A stretch of 43,165 nucleotides of DNA, taken from NCBI GenBank assembly GCA_964396055.1, contig CAYNDV010000026.1:1-43165 (forward strand), in the 5' to 3' direction. The notes beneath the pieces were generated by a model, which was not told where the DNA came from, ran no database searches, and worked only from the letters and a program-made list of their open reading frames with translations. Shown piece by piece: positions 1 to 8,233 of the stretch. Position numbers and translations under genes: made by a program. Numbering within the stretch: the stretch's first letter is position 1; each line of letters opens with the position of its first letter. The stretch comes from CAYJPV01 sp964396055 (GTDB lineage Bacteria > Acidobacteriota > Vicinamibacteria > Vicinamibacterales > JAKQTR01).

Positions 1-551
1 GGCCTGCCCTTCTCGCCGATGGCCGCGACCGCGACGCCGAAGAACGTGGAGAACACCACCAGTTGCAGGATGTCGTTTTTGGCCATCGCGTCGATGACCG
101 AGGCCGGGAACAGGTGCAGGAAGATGTCCCAGAGCCCCTGCTGCTTCGCCGCCAGCGCAGCCAGGTCCGCCGTGTCCCGGGCCACGGCCAGCTCGACGCC
201 AGCGCCGGGCTGGAACCAGTTGACCAGCCCGAGCCCCCAGAAGAGCGCGATCGTCGTGGCCACCTCGAAGTAGAGGATGGCCTTGAGGCCGATCCGCCCC
301 ATGGCCTTCATATCGCCGGTGCCCGCGATCCCGACGACGAGGGTCGAGAACAGCAGCGGCGCGATGATCATCTTGATCATCTTCAGGAACATGTCGGCCA
401 GCGGCTTGATTTCCCTGCCGACCGACGGCCACACGTAGCCGACGAGCACGCCGACGGCGAGGCCGATCAGGATCTGGGCCGTCAGACCGGGCCAGCGCGA
501 GGGGCGGACAGGGGCCTGCGGAGCAGTGTCCCGCCTGATTGTCTCAATCAC
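1..551 (-). CDS. Dicarboxylate/amino acid:cation symporter (DAACS family), 3' end outside window
   Basis: An inner-membrane secondary transporter that would import a C4-dicarboxylate or acidic amino acid with Na+ or H+. The reverse strand translates without a stop to a typical DAACS N-terminal half: a first hydrophobic helix (QILIGLAVGVLVGYVWP), the conserved FLKMIKMIIAPLLFSTLVVGI segment in part, and NDILQLVVFSTFFGVA at the window edge. I place the start at a GTG (551-549): a TGA lies directly upstream in frame and no other start occurs before the first helix. This GTG lies inside the last codons of the desulfhydrase gene, giving an 8-nt overlap and implying translational coupling. The gene is therefore the last visible member of the regulator-RidA-desulfhydrase operon and probably brings in its substrate. 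The exact substrate cannot be read from this part; the C-terminal half with the substrate site is missing. Confidence 0.88.
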   Translation of the reverse strand, partial: MIETIRRDTAPQAPVRPSRWPGLTAQILIGLAVGVLVGYVWPSVGREIKPLADMFLKMIKMIIAPLLFSTLVVGIAGTGDMKAMGRIGLKAILYFEVATTIALFWGLGLVNWFQPGAGVELAVARDTADLAALAAKQQGLWDIFLHLFPASVIDAMAKNDILQLVVFSTFFGVAVAAIGEKGR

Positions 552-1560
552 TCACGTCTTCCAATCCCAGTACCGGTTTGAGGTACGCGTAGAGGCCGGG
601 CGAGCCGCCGGTGTGCACGAACAGCACGTTCTCCCCTTTGCGGAAGTACCCCCGGCGACTGAGGTCGATGAGTCCGGCCATGGCCTTGCCGGTGTAGACG
701 GGATCCAGCAGGATCCCCTCGGTCTTCGCGGCCAGGCTGACCGCTTCCACCATCTTCTTGTTGGGGACTGAGTATTTGGGGCGCCAATAGTCGCCGAAGG
801 TGACGACGGCCTCCATCGGGATGTGCTCCCGGATGCCGACCCGCTGCGCCGTGCGCTGAACGAGATCGTAGACCAGGGGGTTCTGAACTTCCGGGTCGCG
901 GCTGACGCCGATGCCGACAATCGGGATGTTCATGTTGCACCCGAAGAACCCCGTAATCAGGCCCGCATGGGTTCCCGTGCTGCCGGAGGGGACCACGAGC
1001 CGGTCGATGCGGAGGTGCTGCTCGAACAGCTGGTCCTGGATCTCCTGGGCGCAGGCAACGTAGCCGGTTGCGCCGATGGGATTGGATCCCCCCCCGGGGA
1101 TGATGTAGCCCCTGCGCCCGGCGCGATCGAGCTCCTCGACCTGCCGCTGCATGGCGGCCATCATGTCCGAGCCGCCTGGGACGACGTCGATCTTCTCGAC
1201 ACCCAGCAGGCGAAAGAGGAAGTTGTTTCCGCTCGCCTCAGGGTTGTAGCTGCCCGGGACACGTTCCTCCAGGACCAGACGACACCGCAGGCCCTCCTTG
1301 ACCGCCGCCGCCAGCGTCAGCCGGCAGTGATTGGACTGGACCGCGCCGCACGTCACGAGGGTGTCGGCCTGCTGTTCGAGGGCATCGGCGACCAGGAACT
1401 CGAGCTTGCGGGTCTTGTTGCCGCCGGCGGTGAGACCCAGGAGATCGTCACGCTTGACGAAGATGTTGGGCCCGCCCACGGCTTCGGTCAGACGGGGCAG
1501 GAATTCGAGCGGGGTCGGTCCCGCCGTGTAGCGCCGCCGGGGAAAGATGGCCAGGTTCAT
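544..1560 (-). CDS. D-cysteine desulfhydrase family PLP enzyme
   Basis: A cytosolic fold-type II PLP enzyme of 338 aa. The expected reaction is D-cysteine to pyruvate, sulfide and ammonia; L-cysteate sulfo-lyase (CuyA) belongs to the same family and cannot be excluded. Visible hallmarks are GGNKTRKLEFL with the PLP lysine at about K49, QSNH at 75-78, GSTGTHAG in the phosphate-binding region, DPVYTGKAMAGL, and HTGGSPGLYAY near the C-terminus. ACC deaminases carry Glu in the DPVYxGK motif and Leu in the HxGG motif; here both are Thr, as in bacterial DcyD, so ACC deaminase is unlikely. The gene lies 26 nt downstream of RidA, which removes the 2-aminoacrylate that such enzymes release. It overlaps the symporter start by 8 nt. 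Confidence 0.85.
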   Translation of the reverse strand: MNLAIFPRRRYTAGPTPLEFLPRLTEAVGGPNIFVKRDDLLGLTAGGNKTRKLEFLVADALEQQADTLVTCGAVQSNHCRLTLAAAVKEGLRCRLVLEERVPGSYNPEASGNNFLFRLLGVEKIDVVPGGSDMMAAMQRQVEELDRAGRRGYIIPGGGSNPIGATGYVACAQEIQDQLFEQHLRIDRLVVPSGSTGTHAGLITGFFGCNMNIPIVGIGVSRDPEVQNPLVYDLVQRTAQRVGIREHIPMEAVVTFGDYWRPKYSVPNKKMVEAVSLAAKTEGILLDPVYTGKAMAGLIDLSRRGYFRKGENVLFVHTGGSPGLYAYLKPVLGLEDVSD

Positions 1561-1586
1561 GCGGATCCAAGCTCCTTCGCGCGGTG

Positions 1587-1979
1587 TCAGAGGCTGACGA
1601 CCGCCTCGATTTCGATGTCTGCGTTCTTCGGGAGGGCCGCGACCTGCATCGCCGAACGCGCCGGCAGGTTCATCTTGAAGTACTCGCTGTACACCTGGTT
1701 CACCGTCGCGAAGTCGCCCATGTCAGCCAGGAAGACCGTCACCTTCACCGCCCGGGCGAGACTGGTTCCGGCTGTGTCCGCGATGGCCGAGAGGTTCTTC
1801 AGACACTGGTGCGCATGCTCGGCAATGCCTCCAGGTACAAAGGCTCCCGTGGCGGGATCCACCGGCAGTTGGCCCGAGATGAAGAGCAGGCGACCGGCCA
1901 CGATTCCTTGAGAGTACGGGCCGATTGCGGCCGGGGCGTGTTGCGTGGATACCGGATACGGCTCAATGGCGCTGGGCAT
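1587..1979 (-). CDS. ridA: RidA family reactive enamine/imine deaminase
   Basis: A 130-aa YjgF/YER057c/UK114 protein. RidA hydrolyses 2-aminoacrylate and other reactive enamines or imines to the keto acid and ammonia, protecting PLP enzymes. The family core is complete: AIGPYSQ near residue 19, FISGQLPVDP, and the C-terminal PARSAMQVAALPKNADIEIEA, with the catalytic arginine at R108 and the conserved glutamate near E125. It sits between a YheO-type regulator (23 nt upstream) and a D-cysteine desulfhydrase-type enzyme (26 nt downstream), a classic partnership because beta-elimination from cysteine yields 2-aminoacrylate. The family assignment is firm; the tie to the neighbouring enzyme is inference from operon context. 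Confidence 0.92.
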   Translation of the reverse strand: MPSAIEPYPVSTQHAPAAIGPYSQGIVAGRLLFISGQLPVDPATGAFVPGGIAEHAHQCLKNLSAIADTAGTSLARAVKVTVFLADMGDFATVNQVYSEYFKMNLPARSAMQVAALPKNADIEIEAVVSL

Positions 1980-2002
1980 GTCGGGTGTCCCCCATCGGCG
2001 GA

Positions 2003-2716
2003 CTACGGTTGACCGAGACTCTGCTGTGTCTCGATGTTCTTCAGGTAGTTGTAAACGGTGTAGCGCGTGATCCCCAACAAGTGTGCCACCTGGTCGATGC
2101 CCCCCCTGATTTGAAAGACACCGCTCTCTTTCAGGTTCTTGACGAGCAGCTTCTTCTCTCCCGTGGACATGTACGCCGCCTGTTTGCCGATCTTCGCGGC
2201 CTCCTGTTCAAAGAGCGCCACGATGGTCTCCTTGATGGACATGGCGAAGGTCTCGACCTTTCCGGCGCCGTTGAACGCGTTCGCCGTCGTGGTGAAGATC
2301 TCGAGCGCGTGAGCCAGGCTCAGGAAGTCGGTCATGTCGAAATTGATGCAGAAGGCCGCCGCCACCGCCCCGGAGCCGTCGCGGATGAACACGCTGGTGG
2401 ACTTCAGTGTCCGGCCGTCCTTGGTCGTGGTCTTGTAGTTGTGTCGGTCCCGGATGTCGTCACCTTCCTGTTGAAGCGCCTTCACGACCAGATCGGTGAC
2501 GGGGCCGCCTGCCCTCCGCTTGGTGACGTCGCCCACGATGTGGCGGATCGACTTATGGGGCTGTGAGAGGTCGTGTATGACCACCTCGAACGCCCGAGGG
2601 AAGGTCTCGACGATCGCGTCGGCAATCTGCCTCAGCGCCAGGAAGAGGCACTCCCGCTCGCTGGTGCGCGCCTCGTGTTTGTCCCGGGATACGGTTTTCG
2701 CTCTCTTTTTCGGCAT
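2003..2716 (-). CDS. YheO/DauR-type transcriptional regulator (PAS-like domain plus HTH)
   Basis: A DNA-binding regulator of 237 aa. The N-terminal half is a YheO PAS-like domain (FPRAFEVVIHDLSQPHKSI, then an FIRDGSGAVAAAFCINFDMT core), and the C-terminal 60 residues hold a helix-turn-helix (VAHLLGITRYTVYNYLKNIE). In this family DauR represses D-arginine catabolism, and other members control D-amino acid or cysteine genes. I prefer the ATG at 2716 (MPKKRAKT) to the ATG at 2737, because AAGAAGAG lies just upstream of 2716 while nothing resembling a ribosome site precedes 2737. It is the first gene of a minus-strand run with ridA, the desulfhydrase gene and the symporter gene, so it probably senses an amino acid and controls its own operon. 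Confidence 0.83.
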   Translation of the reverse strand: MPKKRAKTVSRDKHEARTSERECLFLALRQIADAIVETFPRAFEVVIHDLSQPHKSIRHIVGDVTKRRAGGPVTDLVVKALQQEGDDIRDRHNYKTTTKDGRTLKSTSVFIRDGSGAVAAAFCINFDMTDFLSLAHALEIFTTTANAFNGAGKVETFAMSIKETIVALFEQEAAKIGKQAAYMSTGEKKLLVKNLKESGVFQIRGGIDQVAHLLGITRYTVYNYLKNIETQQSLGQP

Positions 2717-2809
2717 GTCTCTTCTTAGCGCCTTCACGACGCCGCGCGCAAGGCCGGTGTGGTTCCTGCCGTGCCGCCGCGCGGGTCGTCGAGCGTGGGC
2801 AGCGCCGCG

Positions 2810-3861
2810 TTACCGTGCGTCAATGTGGCGGTACATGACGCGGTAGAGCGCGTACGCGGCCGCCATGGAATCGGCGGTAAACGCCACCGAATCGGGGGTC
2901 GGCCGTTCGATGCCCGGAATGGCTTCGGCCACCTCAGGAATGGACGAATCCCGGTACCAGATCTGAATCCGGAACGGTCCCGTCCTGCGAGGTTCGAATT
3001 TCCGAGCGGCGCGGACCGCCTCGCGCGCGGTCCGCTGGATCTCGCCCCGCGCGTCGTCCCCGGCCCGGAGTTCGACGGTACGCCCGTTGATGGCTCGCTT
3101 CACGACGACGCCGCTGGCGTCCGTCGCCACGGCCTTGACCTGCGCGACGGCGATCTGGTCGCCTGTGACCAGGACCACCGGCACGCCGAACCACGCGGCG
3201 TAGATGGTGCTGATGCCACCCTCCCCGACCGATCGCCCGTTGATCTGGACGTCCCGGACATTGGCGTTCTGCGTGTGCGGGAACACGCCGTCCGGAGAGC
3301 CAGCCTGGGCGTGAACGCCGACGAAGAACACCGCGTCGAAGGTCTCGTCGAGGCCCTCCATCATGCCGTAGCGCCTGATCGCATTCCCGCTGATCAACCG
3401 CGCGCGGGGGTCGACGTCGTCCCGCTGGAGGTTGAAGCCGGTACCGTGAGAGTCGATCACGACAATCTCGGTCGCGCCACCGTCGACCGCGCCCCGGATG
3501 GCGGCATTCACATCATCCGCCATCATCTTGCGGCCCCGGCCGTAGTCGGCGCCGGCTCCGCCAACCTGCTCCGGGCTGGACATCCCGCTGATGCCCTCCA
3601 TGTCCGCGCAGATGAAGATCTTCTTTGCGCCNNNNNNNNNNNNNNNNNNNNNNNNNNNNNNNNNNNNNNNNNNNNNNNNNNNNNNNNNNNNNNNNNNNNN
3701 NNNNNNNNNNNNNNNNNNNNNNNNNNNNNNNTGGACATCCCGCTGATGCCCTCCATGTCCGCGCAGATGAAGATCTTCTTTGCGCCCTGGGCCTCCGCGG
3801 GCGAAGACAGGAGCGCGAAGACCAGGCCGAACGTCGCGATCGAGCATGTTGGTGATGTCAT
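2810..3861 (-). CDS. Secreted M55 family D-aminopeptidase (DppA-like), interrupted by assembly gap
   Basis: Zinc D-aminopeptidase of the DppA family, which releases N-terminal D-amino acids such as D-Ala from D-Ala-D-Ala or peptidoglycan fragments. As printed the frame breaks at a 100-N gap, but the 55 bp left and right of the gap are identical. Removing the Ns and one copy (155 bp) restores a single 298-aa frame beginning at the ATG at 3861. The restored protein has a signal peptide (about 1-25, ending AEAQ) and every expected metal ligand: D35 and E37 in ICADMEGISG, H87 in DSHG, H132 in GVHA and E162 in VGEGG. The start lies 5 nt after the TonB receptor stop, so the two are cotranscribed and probably form an uptake/processing pair. 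A true pseudogene is unlikely. Confidence 0.85.
3577..3786. repeat. 55-bp perfect direct repeat flanking the N run (unmerged contig overlap)
   Basis: Positions 3577-3631 and 3732-3786 are identical over all 55 bp, starting TGGACATCCCGCTGATG and ending TTCTTTGCGCC. A length of 55 matches a common de Bruijn k-mer size, so the two contigs probably ended on the same k-mer and were scaffolded instead of merged. Collapsing both copies restores the coding frame, which is strong evidence that the duplication is artificial. Confidence 0.9.
3632..3731. other. Assembly gap of 100 N
   Basis: Exactly 100 undetermined bases. The round length and the identical flanks mark this as a scaffolding placeholder rather than measured missing sequence. 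It lies inside the M55 peptidase gene. Confidence 0.97.
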
Positions 3862-3866
3862 GGTGG

Positions 3867-6716
3867 TCAGAAGTCGAATCGGATGCCGATCTGCTGACGG
3901 CGGCTCGCCAGCGCCTCGATGGGCAGGCCGAAGTTGGAGGCCTGAAGGCTGCCCTGGTACGTCGTGAAGTTGGTCGTGTTGAACGCGTTGAACAACTCCC
4001 AGAACAGGGTGACCCGCGTGCTCTTCGGGGTCGCGAAGAGCTTGCTGACCCGGAGATCCAGGTTCGTCAACGCCTCGCCGCGCCGCGAGTTCCGGGGTTC
4101 AGGCCGGTCGGTGAACGGATCCTTGTCCAACTGGGCGCTGGTCGTCACGCTGTACGGCAGCCCGCTGCGGTACGCGAAGATCCCCGACGTCTGGATGTCG
4201 AAGGGCAGCATGTACGAGCCGTTGATCACCAGGTTGTGGCGCCGGTCCGAGTCGTCCGGCCCCTCGTCCTCGCTCAGGTCCAGGGCGTTGGTCGCGGCGC
4301 CGCCCTTGATCCCCGTGGCGTAGTTCGACGTCGACTTGGCGAGCGTGTAGGACACCACGAGATTGGTCGTGCCACTGCGGTAGCGGGCCTGCGTCTGCAG
4401 GGCCTTGTACCGCGTCCAGCCGTCGTTGTGATACGCGTTGATCACGCCGAACCGCGGATCGGGCTCGATGTAGACGCCGTTGACGAGGGCCACGTTGTCG
4501 TTTCTCGCGAGGATGCCATCCACCCCCTCCGAGTAGACGAAGTCGGCGTCGACCGTCAGGTCGAAGGGCAGTTGGTAGCTGAAGCCTCCCGAGTACTGAC
4601 GCGTGAACGGGACCTTCAGATCGTTGACGGTCACCAGCCGCTCCTTGGCGTCCGGCACCACCGACAGATCGGGCCAGTAGGGGAAATTCTGCGCGAGGTA
4701 CGCGCGAAGCTGACGGGCGCTGGCGGCCGGGTTCGACGGGTTCCAGAACGGGTTGTTGAGCGAATTGTTCGCAATCAACGACACCGAGACGTCGGCCAGC
4801 ATGCTGTTGTTGATGGAGAAGATGGCGTAGTTGTTGTGGCTCATGTCGTAGAAGACGCCGGCGGCGCCCCGCACGGTCAGCTTCTCGAGGGGCCGCCAGA
4901 CGACGCCCATCCGCGGCGAGACGTTGTGTTGCGCACCCTGCTTCTCGAAGATCGGCGGGCCGCCGACCTCCTCGGCGAGTTCGGCATTCTTCGCGTCGAT
5001 GAAGTCGTTGACGATCGTGTTGGCGCTGTCGATGTCGTACCGGACGCCGAGGTTCAGCGTCAGGTCGTCGCGGACATTCCACGAGTCCTGGGCAAACGCG
5101 TTGAGGCCCCAGACCGCCTTGTTGTAGTTGGGGATCGAGGAGCCGCCCTGCCAGCGATCCGGGTAGCTGTCCGGGTTGTTGATGTCGAAGGCCAGATCCT
5201 TCGGAAACTGCCAGGCCCCGTTCGCCACGTTCAGGCTGTCGATGATCGTGCGGACCTGTGCCGCCGTGGCGCCCACCTTGAACTGGTGCCGGCCGAACAG
5301 GAACGACAGCGTGTCGCCGATGAACAGGTCCTCTTCGCCTTCCAGCCCGCTGAAGCCGCACCCGAATGTCGCCCCGGGGTAGGTGCGCCGTGCGAACGTC
5401 CCGGCCGGGCCGAGCTCCAGCAGATCCGAGCCGCCCGCGCCGGCCTGGTTGCAGATGATGGGAGGCCTGTTGTTCAGGAACGAGGCCCGGACCTCGTTGA
5501 ACGCCGCATTGGCCAGCGTGCTGGTGAGCCCGCCCACCACGGTCCAGACCGGGCCGCCGAACGTCTGACGGGAATTCCACGCCTGCATCGCGCCGCCCTG
5601 ATTCGTCTGGATGTTGGTGCTGCGGTCGAACCGCACTGAGGCGCGGTGGTTGGTGCCCAGGTTGGCGTCGGCCTTCACGATGTACGGGAGATCCGTCGTG
5701 TCCCGGTCGATGACCGTCGGCTCGCCCTGCTGCCGCCAGTAGTCGGAAATGCCCAGGACGTCCGTGCCCTTGGTGCTGAGCTTCTCGATCCCCACGAAGA
5801 AGAAGACACGGTCCCGGATCACGGGTCCGCCGAGGAAACCGCCCCAGCGCTGCTGGCTCATCGGTGCGGGTTCGTCCAGGTACTCAGGCTCGCCGTTCAC
5901 GAAGCGGCCGGCAAACGGCGGGCTGTCCATCCTCGAATCCTGGAAGAATCCGTAGACCCGGCCGGCCAGCTTGTTGGTGCCACTGCGTGAGATCACGTTC
6001 ATGATGCCGCCCGAGGCGGTTCCGAACTCGGCGCCGAACGAGTTGGTCAGGACCTGGAATTCCTGGACCCAGTCCTGGGGGAAGGTCTTGGCCTGCTTGC
6101 CGTAGAACTGCCACATGGCCGACGCCCCGTCGATGAACACGCCGCTCGTGAAGGCGCGCTGGCCGTTGAACGACAACGACTGGCCGGTGCCGGCCGCGGC
6201 GTAGCCGCCGGTGCCGGTCGTCACCCCTGGCGCCAGCAAGGCGAGCGAACTGAAGTCCCGCTCGACGACGGGGAGTTCGTCGATCTGCTCCTTCTTGACG
6301 ACCTGGGCGACGGCGCTTCGCGTCGTTTCCACGAGCGTGCCCTCGCTGACGACCGTCACGGTCTCCGACACGCCGCCGAGCTTCAGGGTGAAGTTCAGGC
6401 CGACCTCCTGGCCGACCTGCAGCACGATGCCCGTGCGCCGCTCGGCCCCGAAGCCCTCCAGCTCGACACTGACTTCGTACTCGCCCGCGGGGAGATTGGA
6501 CAGGTAGTACTGGCCCAGTTCGCCCGTGACGACGACCTTGATGGTATTGGTGGCCACGTGGCGCGCCGTGACCGTGGCGCCCGGGATCACCGCGCGCTGC
6601 TCGTCAGTCACCTTGCCCTGCATGGCCGCCAACGGGACTTGCGCATCCACGCCGGGTGCGAGCAGGAAGACGCAGAGCATCACCACCGCACACGTTCGCA
6701 AAGACATCGGCTGCAT
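3867..6716 (-). CDS. TonB-dependent outer-membrane receptor with N-terminal carboxypeptidase-regulatory-like domain
   Basis: A 949-aa outer-membrane receptor of the Oar/acidobacterial type. Order of parts: signal peptide (about 1-25, ending PGVDAQ), a beta-sandwich regulatory-like domain (about 28-115, GKVTDEQRAVIPGATVTA, with AGEYEVSVELEGF), a plug domain (about 120-240, including LPVVERDFSSLALLAPGVTTG, then SLSFNGQRAFTSGVFIDG), and a long beta-barrel rich in aromatic-ended strands. The last residues, IGIRFDF, end in Phe, as expected for BAM-inserted barrels. It directly precedes the secreted D-aminopeptidase gene (5 nt), which suggests it imports D-amino-acid peptides or cell-wall fragments; that substrate is inference. 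A promoter candidate lies 60-90 nt upstream. No TonB/ExbBD gene is in the window. Confidence 0.9.
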   Translation of the reverse strand: MQPMSLRTCAVVMLCVFLLAPGVDAQVPLAAMQGKVTDEQRAVIPGATVTARHVATNTIKVVVTGELGQYYLSNLPAGEYEVSVELEGFGAERRTGIVLQVGQEVGLNFTLKLGGVSETVTVVSEGTLVETTRSAVAQVVKKEQIDELPVVERDFSSLALLAPGVTTGTGGYAAAGTGQSLSFNGQRAFTSGVFIDGASAMWQFYGKQAKTFPQDWVQEFQVLTNSFGAEFGTASGGIMNVISRSGTNKLAGRVYGFFQDSRMDSPPFAGRFVNGEPEYLDEPAPMSQQRWGGFLGGPVIRDRVFFFVGIEKLSTKGTDVLGISDYWRQQGEPTVIDRDTTDLPYIVKADANLGTNHRASVRFDRSTNIQTNQGGAMQAWNSRQTFGGPVWTVVGGLTSTLANAAFNEVRASFLNNRPPIICNQAGAGGSDLLELGPAGTFARRTYPGATFGCGFSGLEGEEDLFIGDTLSFLFGRHQFKVGATAAQVRTIIDSLNVANGAWQFPKDLAFDINNPDSYPDRWQGGSSIPNYNKAVWGLNAFAQDSWNVRDDLTLNLGVRYDIDSANTIVNDFIDAKNAELAEEVGGPPIFEKQGAQHNVSPRMGVVWRPLEKLTVRGAAGVFYDMSHNNYAIFSINNSMLADVSVSLIANNSLNNPFWNPSNPAASARQLRAYLAQNFPYWPDLSVVPDAKERLVTVNDLKVPFTRQYSGGFSYQLPFDLTVDADFVYSEGVDGILARNDNVALVNGVYIEPDPRFGVINAYHNDGWTRYKALQTQARYRSGTTNLVVSYTLAKSTSNYATGIKGGAATNALDLSEDEGPDDSDRRHNLVINGSYMLPFDIQTSGIFAYRSGLPYSVTTSAQLDKDPFTDRPEPRNSRRGEALTNLDLRVSKLFATPKSTRVTLFWELFNAFNTTNFTTYQGSLQASNFGLPIEALASRRQQIGIRFDF

Positions 6717-6777
6717 GGCTCCTCACTTCTCTGTTCTGCCTGGGGGCCGGTTACGCGACTACGTTCCTCTGCGGCGG

Positions 6778-6807
6778 AGTCTAAGTGCAGCGCGATTGCA
6801 GTGTCAA
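6778..6807 (-). promoter_or_regulatory. Candidate sigma-70 promoter of the TonB receptor/M55 operon
   Basis: Reading the minus strand, a perfect TTGACA (6807-6802) is followed after 18 bp by TAGACT (6783-6778, 4 of 6 matches to TATAAT). The start codon is at 6716, giving a leader of roughly 55 nt. The surrounding sequence is unusually AT-rich for this genome, which supports a promoter. Confidence 0.5.
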
Positions 6808-6811
6808 CAAC

Positions 6812-6833
6812 AATTTGATGTATTCAACAAATT
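6812..6833. promoter_or_regulatory. AT-rich inverted repeat upstream of the TonB promoter (possible operator)
   Basis: AATTTG (6812-6817) and CAAATT (6828-6833) form an inverted repeat across a 10-bp centre, with a second small dyad TTGA-N5-TCAA inside it. It lies just upstream of the -35 element, a position typical of an activator or repressor site. The binding protein is unknown. Confidence 0.35.
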
Positions 6834-7066
6834 TTATATCCTGCCGGCTTTGCCGGCGGGCACGGCGCGCCCGCCTCCACCCGAACACGGGCCAGCCAGC
6901 CGTCGCCTCCCAAGAAGGGGCGCGGAGACGGAGCCGGAACCGGCGCAAGAAGGAGGCTGGATGTGCGCGTCGCCTCCTGGGGGGGCCAGGGCAACGAACG
7001 GGGGCGGGGGCCGCCGGGGCTCGGCCCCGGCGGCACACACGACTCACACCTGGTGGATCCGGCGCC
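6834..7066. other. Non-coding spacer between UxaA-type operon end and TonB promoter
   Basis: No plausible gene was found. The stretch is GC-rich and full of small dyads: GCCGGC-TTT-GCCGGC at 6843-6857, alternating GCCTCC and GGAGGC words between about 6905 and 6980, and the hairpin at 7010-7034. It may hold a degraded dispersed repeat. Confidence 0.5.
7010..7034 (-). terminator. Strong GC hairpin downstream of the UxaA-type large subunit
   Basis: A perfect 11-bp stem, GCCGCCGGGGC with GCCCCGGCGGC around a TCG loop, begins 32 nt after the stop codon. There is no U-tract, so it may pause or protect the transcript end rather than act as a full intrinsic terminator. Confidence 0.45.
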
Positions 7067-8233
7067 CTACGCGCTCCGGTAGAGCTTGGTCAAGACGAAC
7101 TCGCGATGACGCAGGACCTCGGCACAGGTCAGCCGGCCGTTGATCGTGCGTTCCAGCATCTGCAGCGCCGCGTCCGCCGCCTGATCGAGGTTCATCTCGA
7201 TCCGCAGCATCGCGCTCAGGTCGACGTCGATGTGCTCGGACATCGTCGCCACGGTGAGCGGGTTGGCCGACAGCTTGATGACGGGGATGACCGGGTTGCC
7301 GATCACGTTGCCCTGGCCCGTCGGGAAGTAGTGCACGACCGATCCGGCCGCCGCGCACAACGTCACCATCTCGGCCGCGGCCGAGGACGAGTCCATGAAG
7401 CTCAGGCCCGGCTTGCGGGGCTCCTGCGCCGGCTTCAGGAAGTCGACGACGCGGCAGCGTCCGGCCTTCTGGATGTTGCCGAGGGCCTTCTCCTCGATGG
7501 TCGTCAGGCCGCCGCGGATGTTGCCCTCGGTCGGCTGCGAGCCCACGAGGCTGACGCCCTGCGACTCGACCAGCGCCTGGTAGTCGTCGAAGGCGGCCTT
7601 GAACTGCGCGGCGATCTCGGGTGTTTCGCACAGCTCCATGACGAGGTCTTCGGCGCCGGTCACCTCGGTGGTCTCGCCGAAGATGAGCGTGGCGCCGGCG
7701 GCCGCCAGGCGTTCGAACGAGCGGCCCACGGTGGGGTTCGCCGCCAGGCCGGAAGTGGTGTCGGACTCGCCGCACTTGCAGCTCATCGTCAACTGGCTCA
7801 CCGGGAACGGCTCGCGCCGGATCTCGGAGGCGTCGTGCACGAAGGCCTTGGCGGCGCGGGACGCGGCCTCGATGGTCTTGAGATCGCCCGACCGTTCGAT
7901 GCTGAAGCCCTCGACGGGTTTGCCGGTCTTCGCGATCTCGGCGACGATGCGGTCGGTCCACTTCGGCTCGATGCCGATGACGACGGCGGCGGCGCAGTTG
8001 GGGTTGCGGCCCTGGCCGGCGAGGGTGCGGAACGTGAGGTCGAGGTCCTCGCCGAACTGCAGGCGGCCGTAGGGGTGCGGCAGCGCGAGGGTGCCGGCGA
8101 TGTTGTGGGCCACGGCTTCGGCGGCGGCGTTGGAGAGGTCGTCGACGGGGATGATGAGGACGTGATTGCGCACGCCGACGCGCCCGTCGGGGCGACGGTA
8201 ACCGGTGAACTGGAGACGGGTGGCGTCGATCAT
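7067..8233 (-). CDS. UxaA family hydro-lyase, large (C-terminal) subunit
   Basis: A 388-aa large subunit of the altronate/galactarate dehydratase superfamily, which dehydrates sugar acids to 2-keto-3-deoxy acids; (2R)-sulfolactate sulfo-lyase SuyB shares the fold. Key features are the N-terminal FTGYRRPDGRVGVRNHVLIIP, the cysteine motif MSCKCGESDTTSG (C152, C154) that corresponds to the metal site of the family, and GQGNVIGNPVIPVIKL near the C-terminus. I start it at the ATG at 8233: it is preceded by GAGGTG and overlaps the small-subunit stop as ATGA. A GTG nine bases upstream is possible. E. coli UxaA is a single longer chain, so this is the split form. Location beside a LarA homolog favours a sugar-acid role over sulfolactate, but the sequence alone does not decide. 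Confidence 0.85.
   Translation of the reverse strand: MIDATRLQFTGYRRPDGRVGVRNHVLIIPVDDLSNAAAEAVAHNIAGTLALPHPYGRLQFGEDLDLTFRTLAGQGRNPNCAAAVVIGIEPKWTDRIVAEIAKTGKPVEGFSIERSGDLKTIEAASRAAKAFVHDASEIRREPFPVSQLTMSCKCGESDTTSGLAANPTVGRSFERLAAAGATLIFGETTEVTGAEDLVMELCETPEIAAQFKAAFDDYQALVESQGVSLVGSQPTEGNIRGGLTTIEEKALGNIQKAGRCRVVDFLKPAQEPRKPGLSFMDSSSAAAEMVTLCAAAGSVVHYFPTGQGNVIGNPVIPVIKLSANPLTVATMSEHIDVDLSAMLRIEMNLDQAADAALQMLERTINGRLTCAEVLRHREFVLTKLYRSA

Noticed and set aside
544..1560. ACC deaminase
   Set aside because: The two positions that separate ACC deaminase from D-cysteine desulfhydrase (DPVYxGK and HxGG) carry Thr/Thr, the desulfhydrase pattern.
2810..3861. Frameshifted M55 peptidase pseudogene
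   Set aside because: The frame is restored exactly by collapsing the duplicated 55 bp at the N gap, so the break is an assembly artefact.
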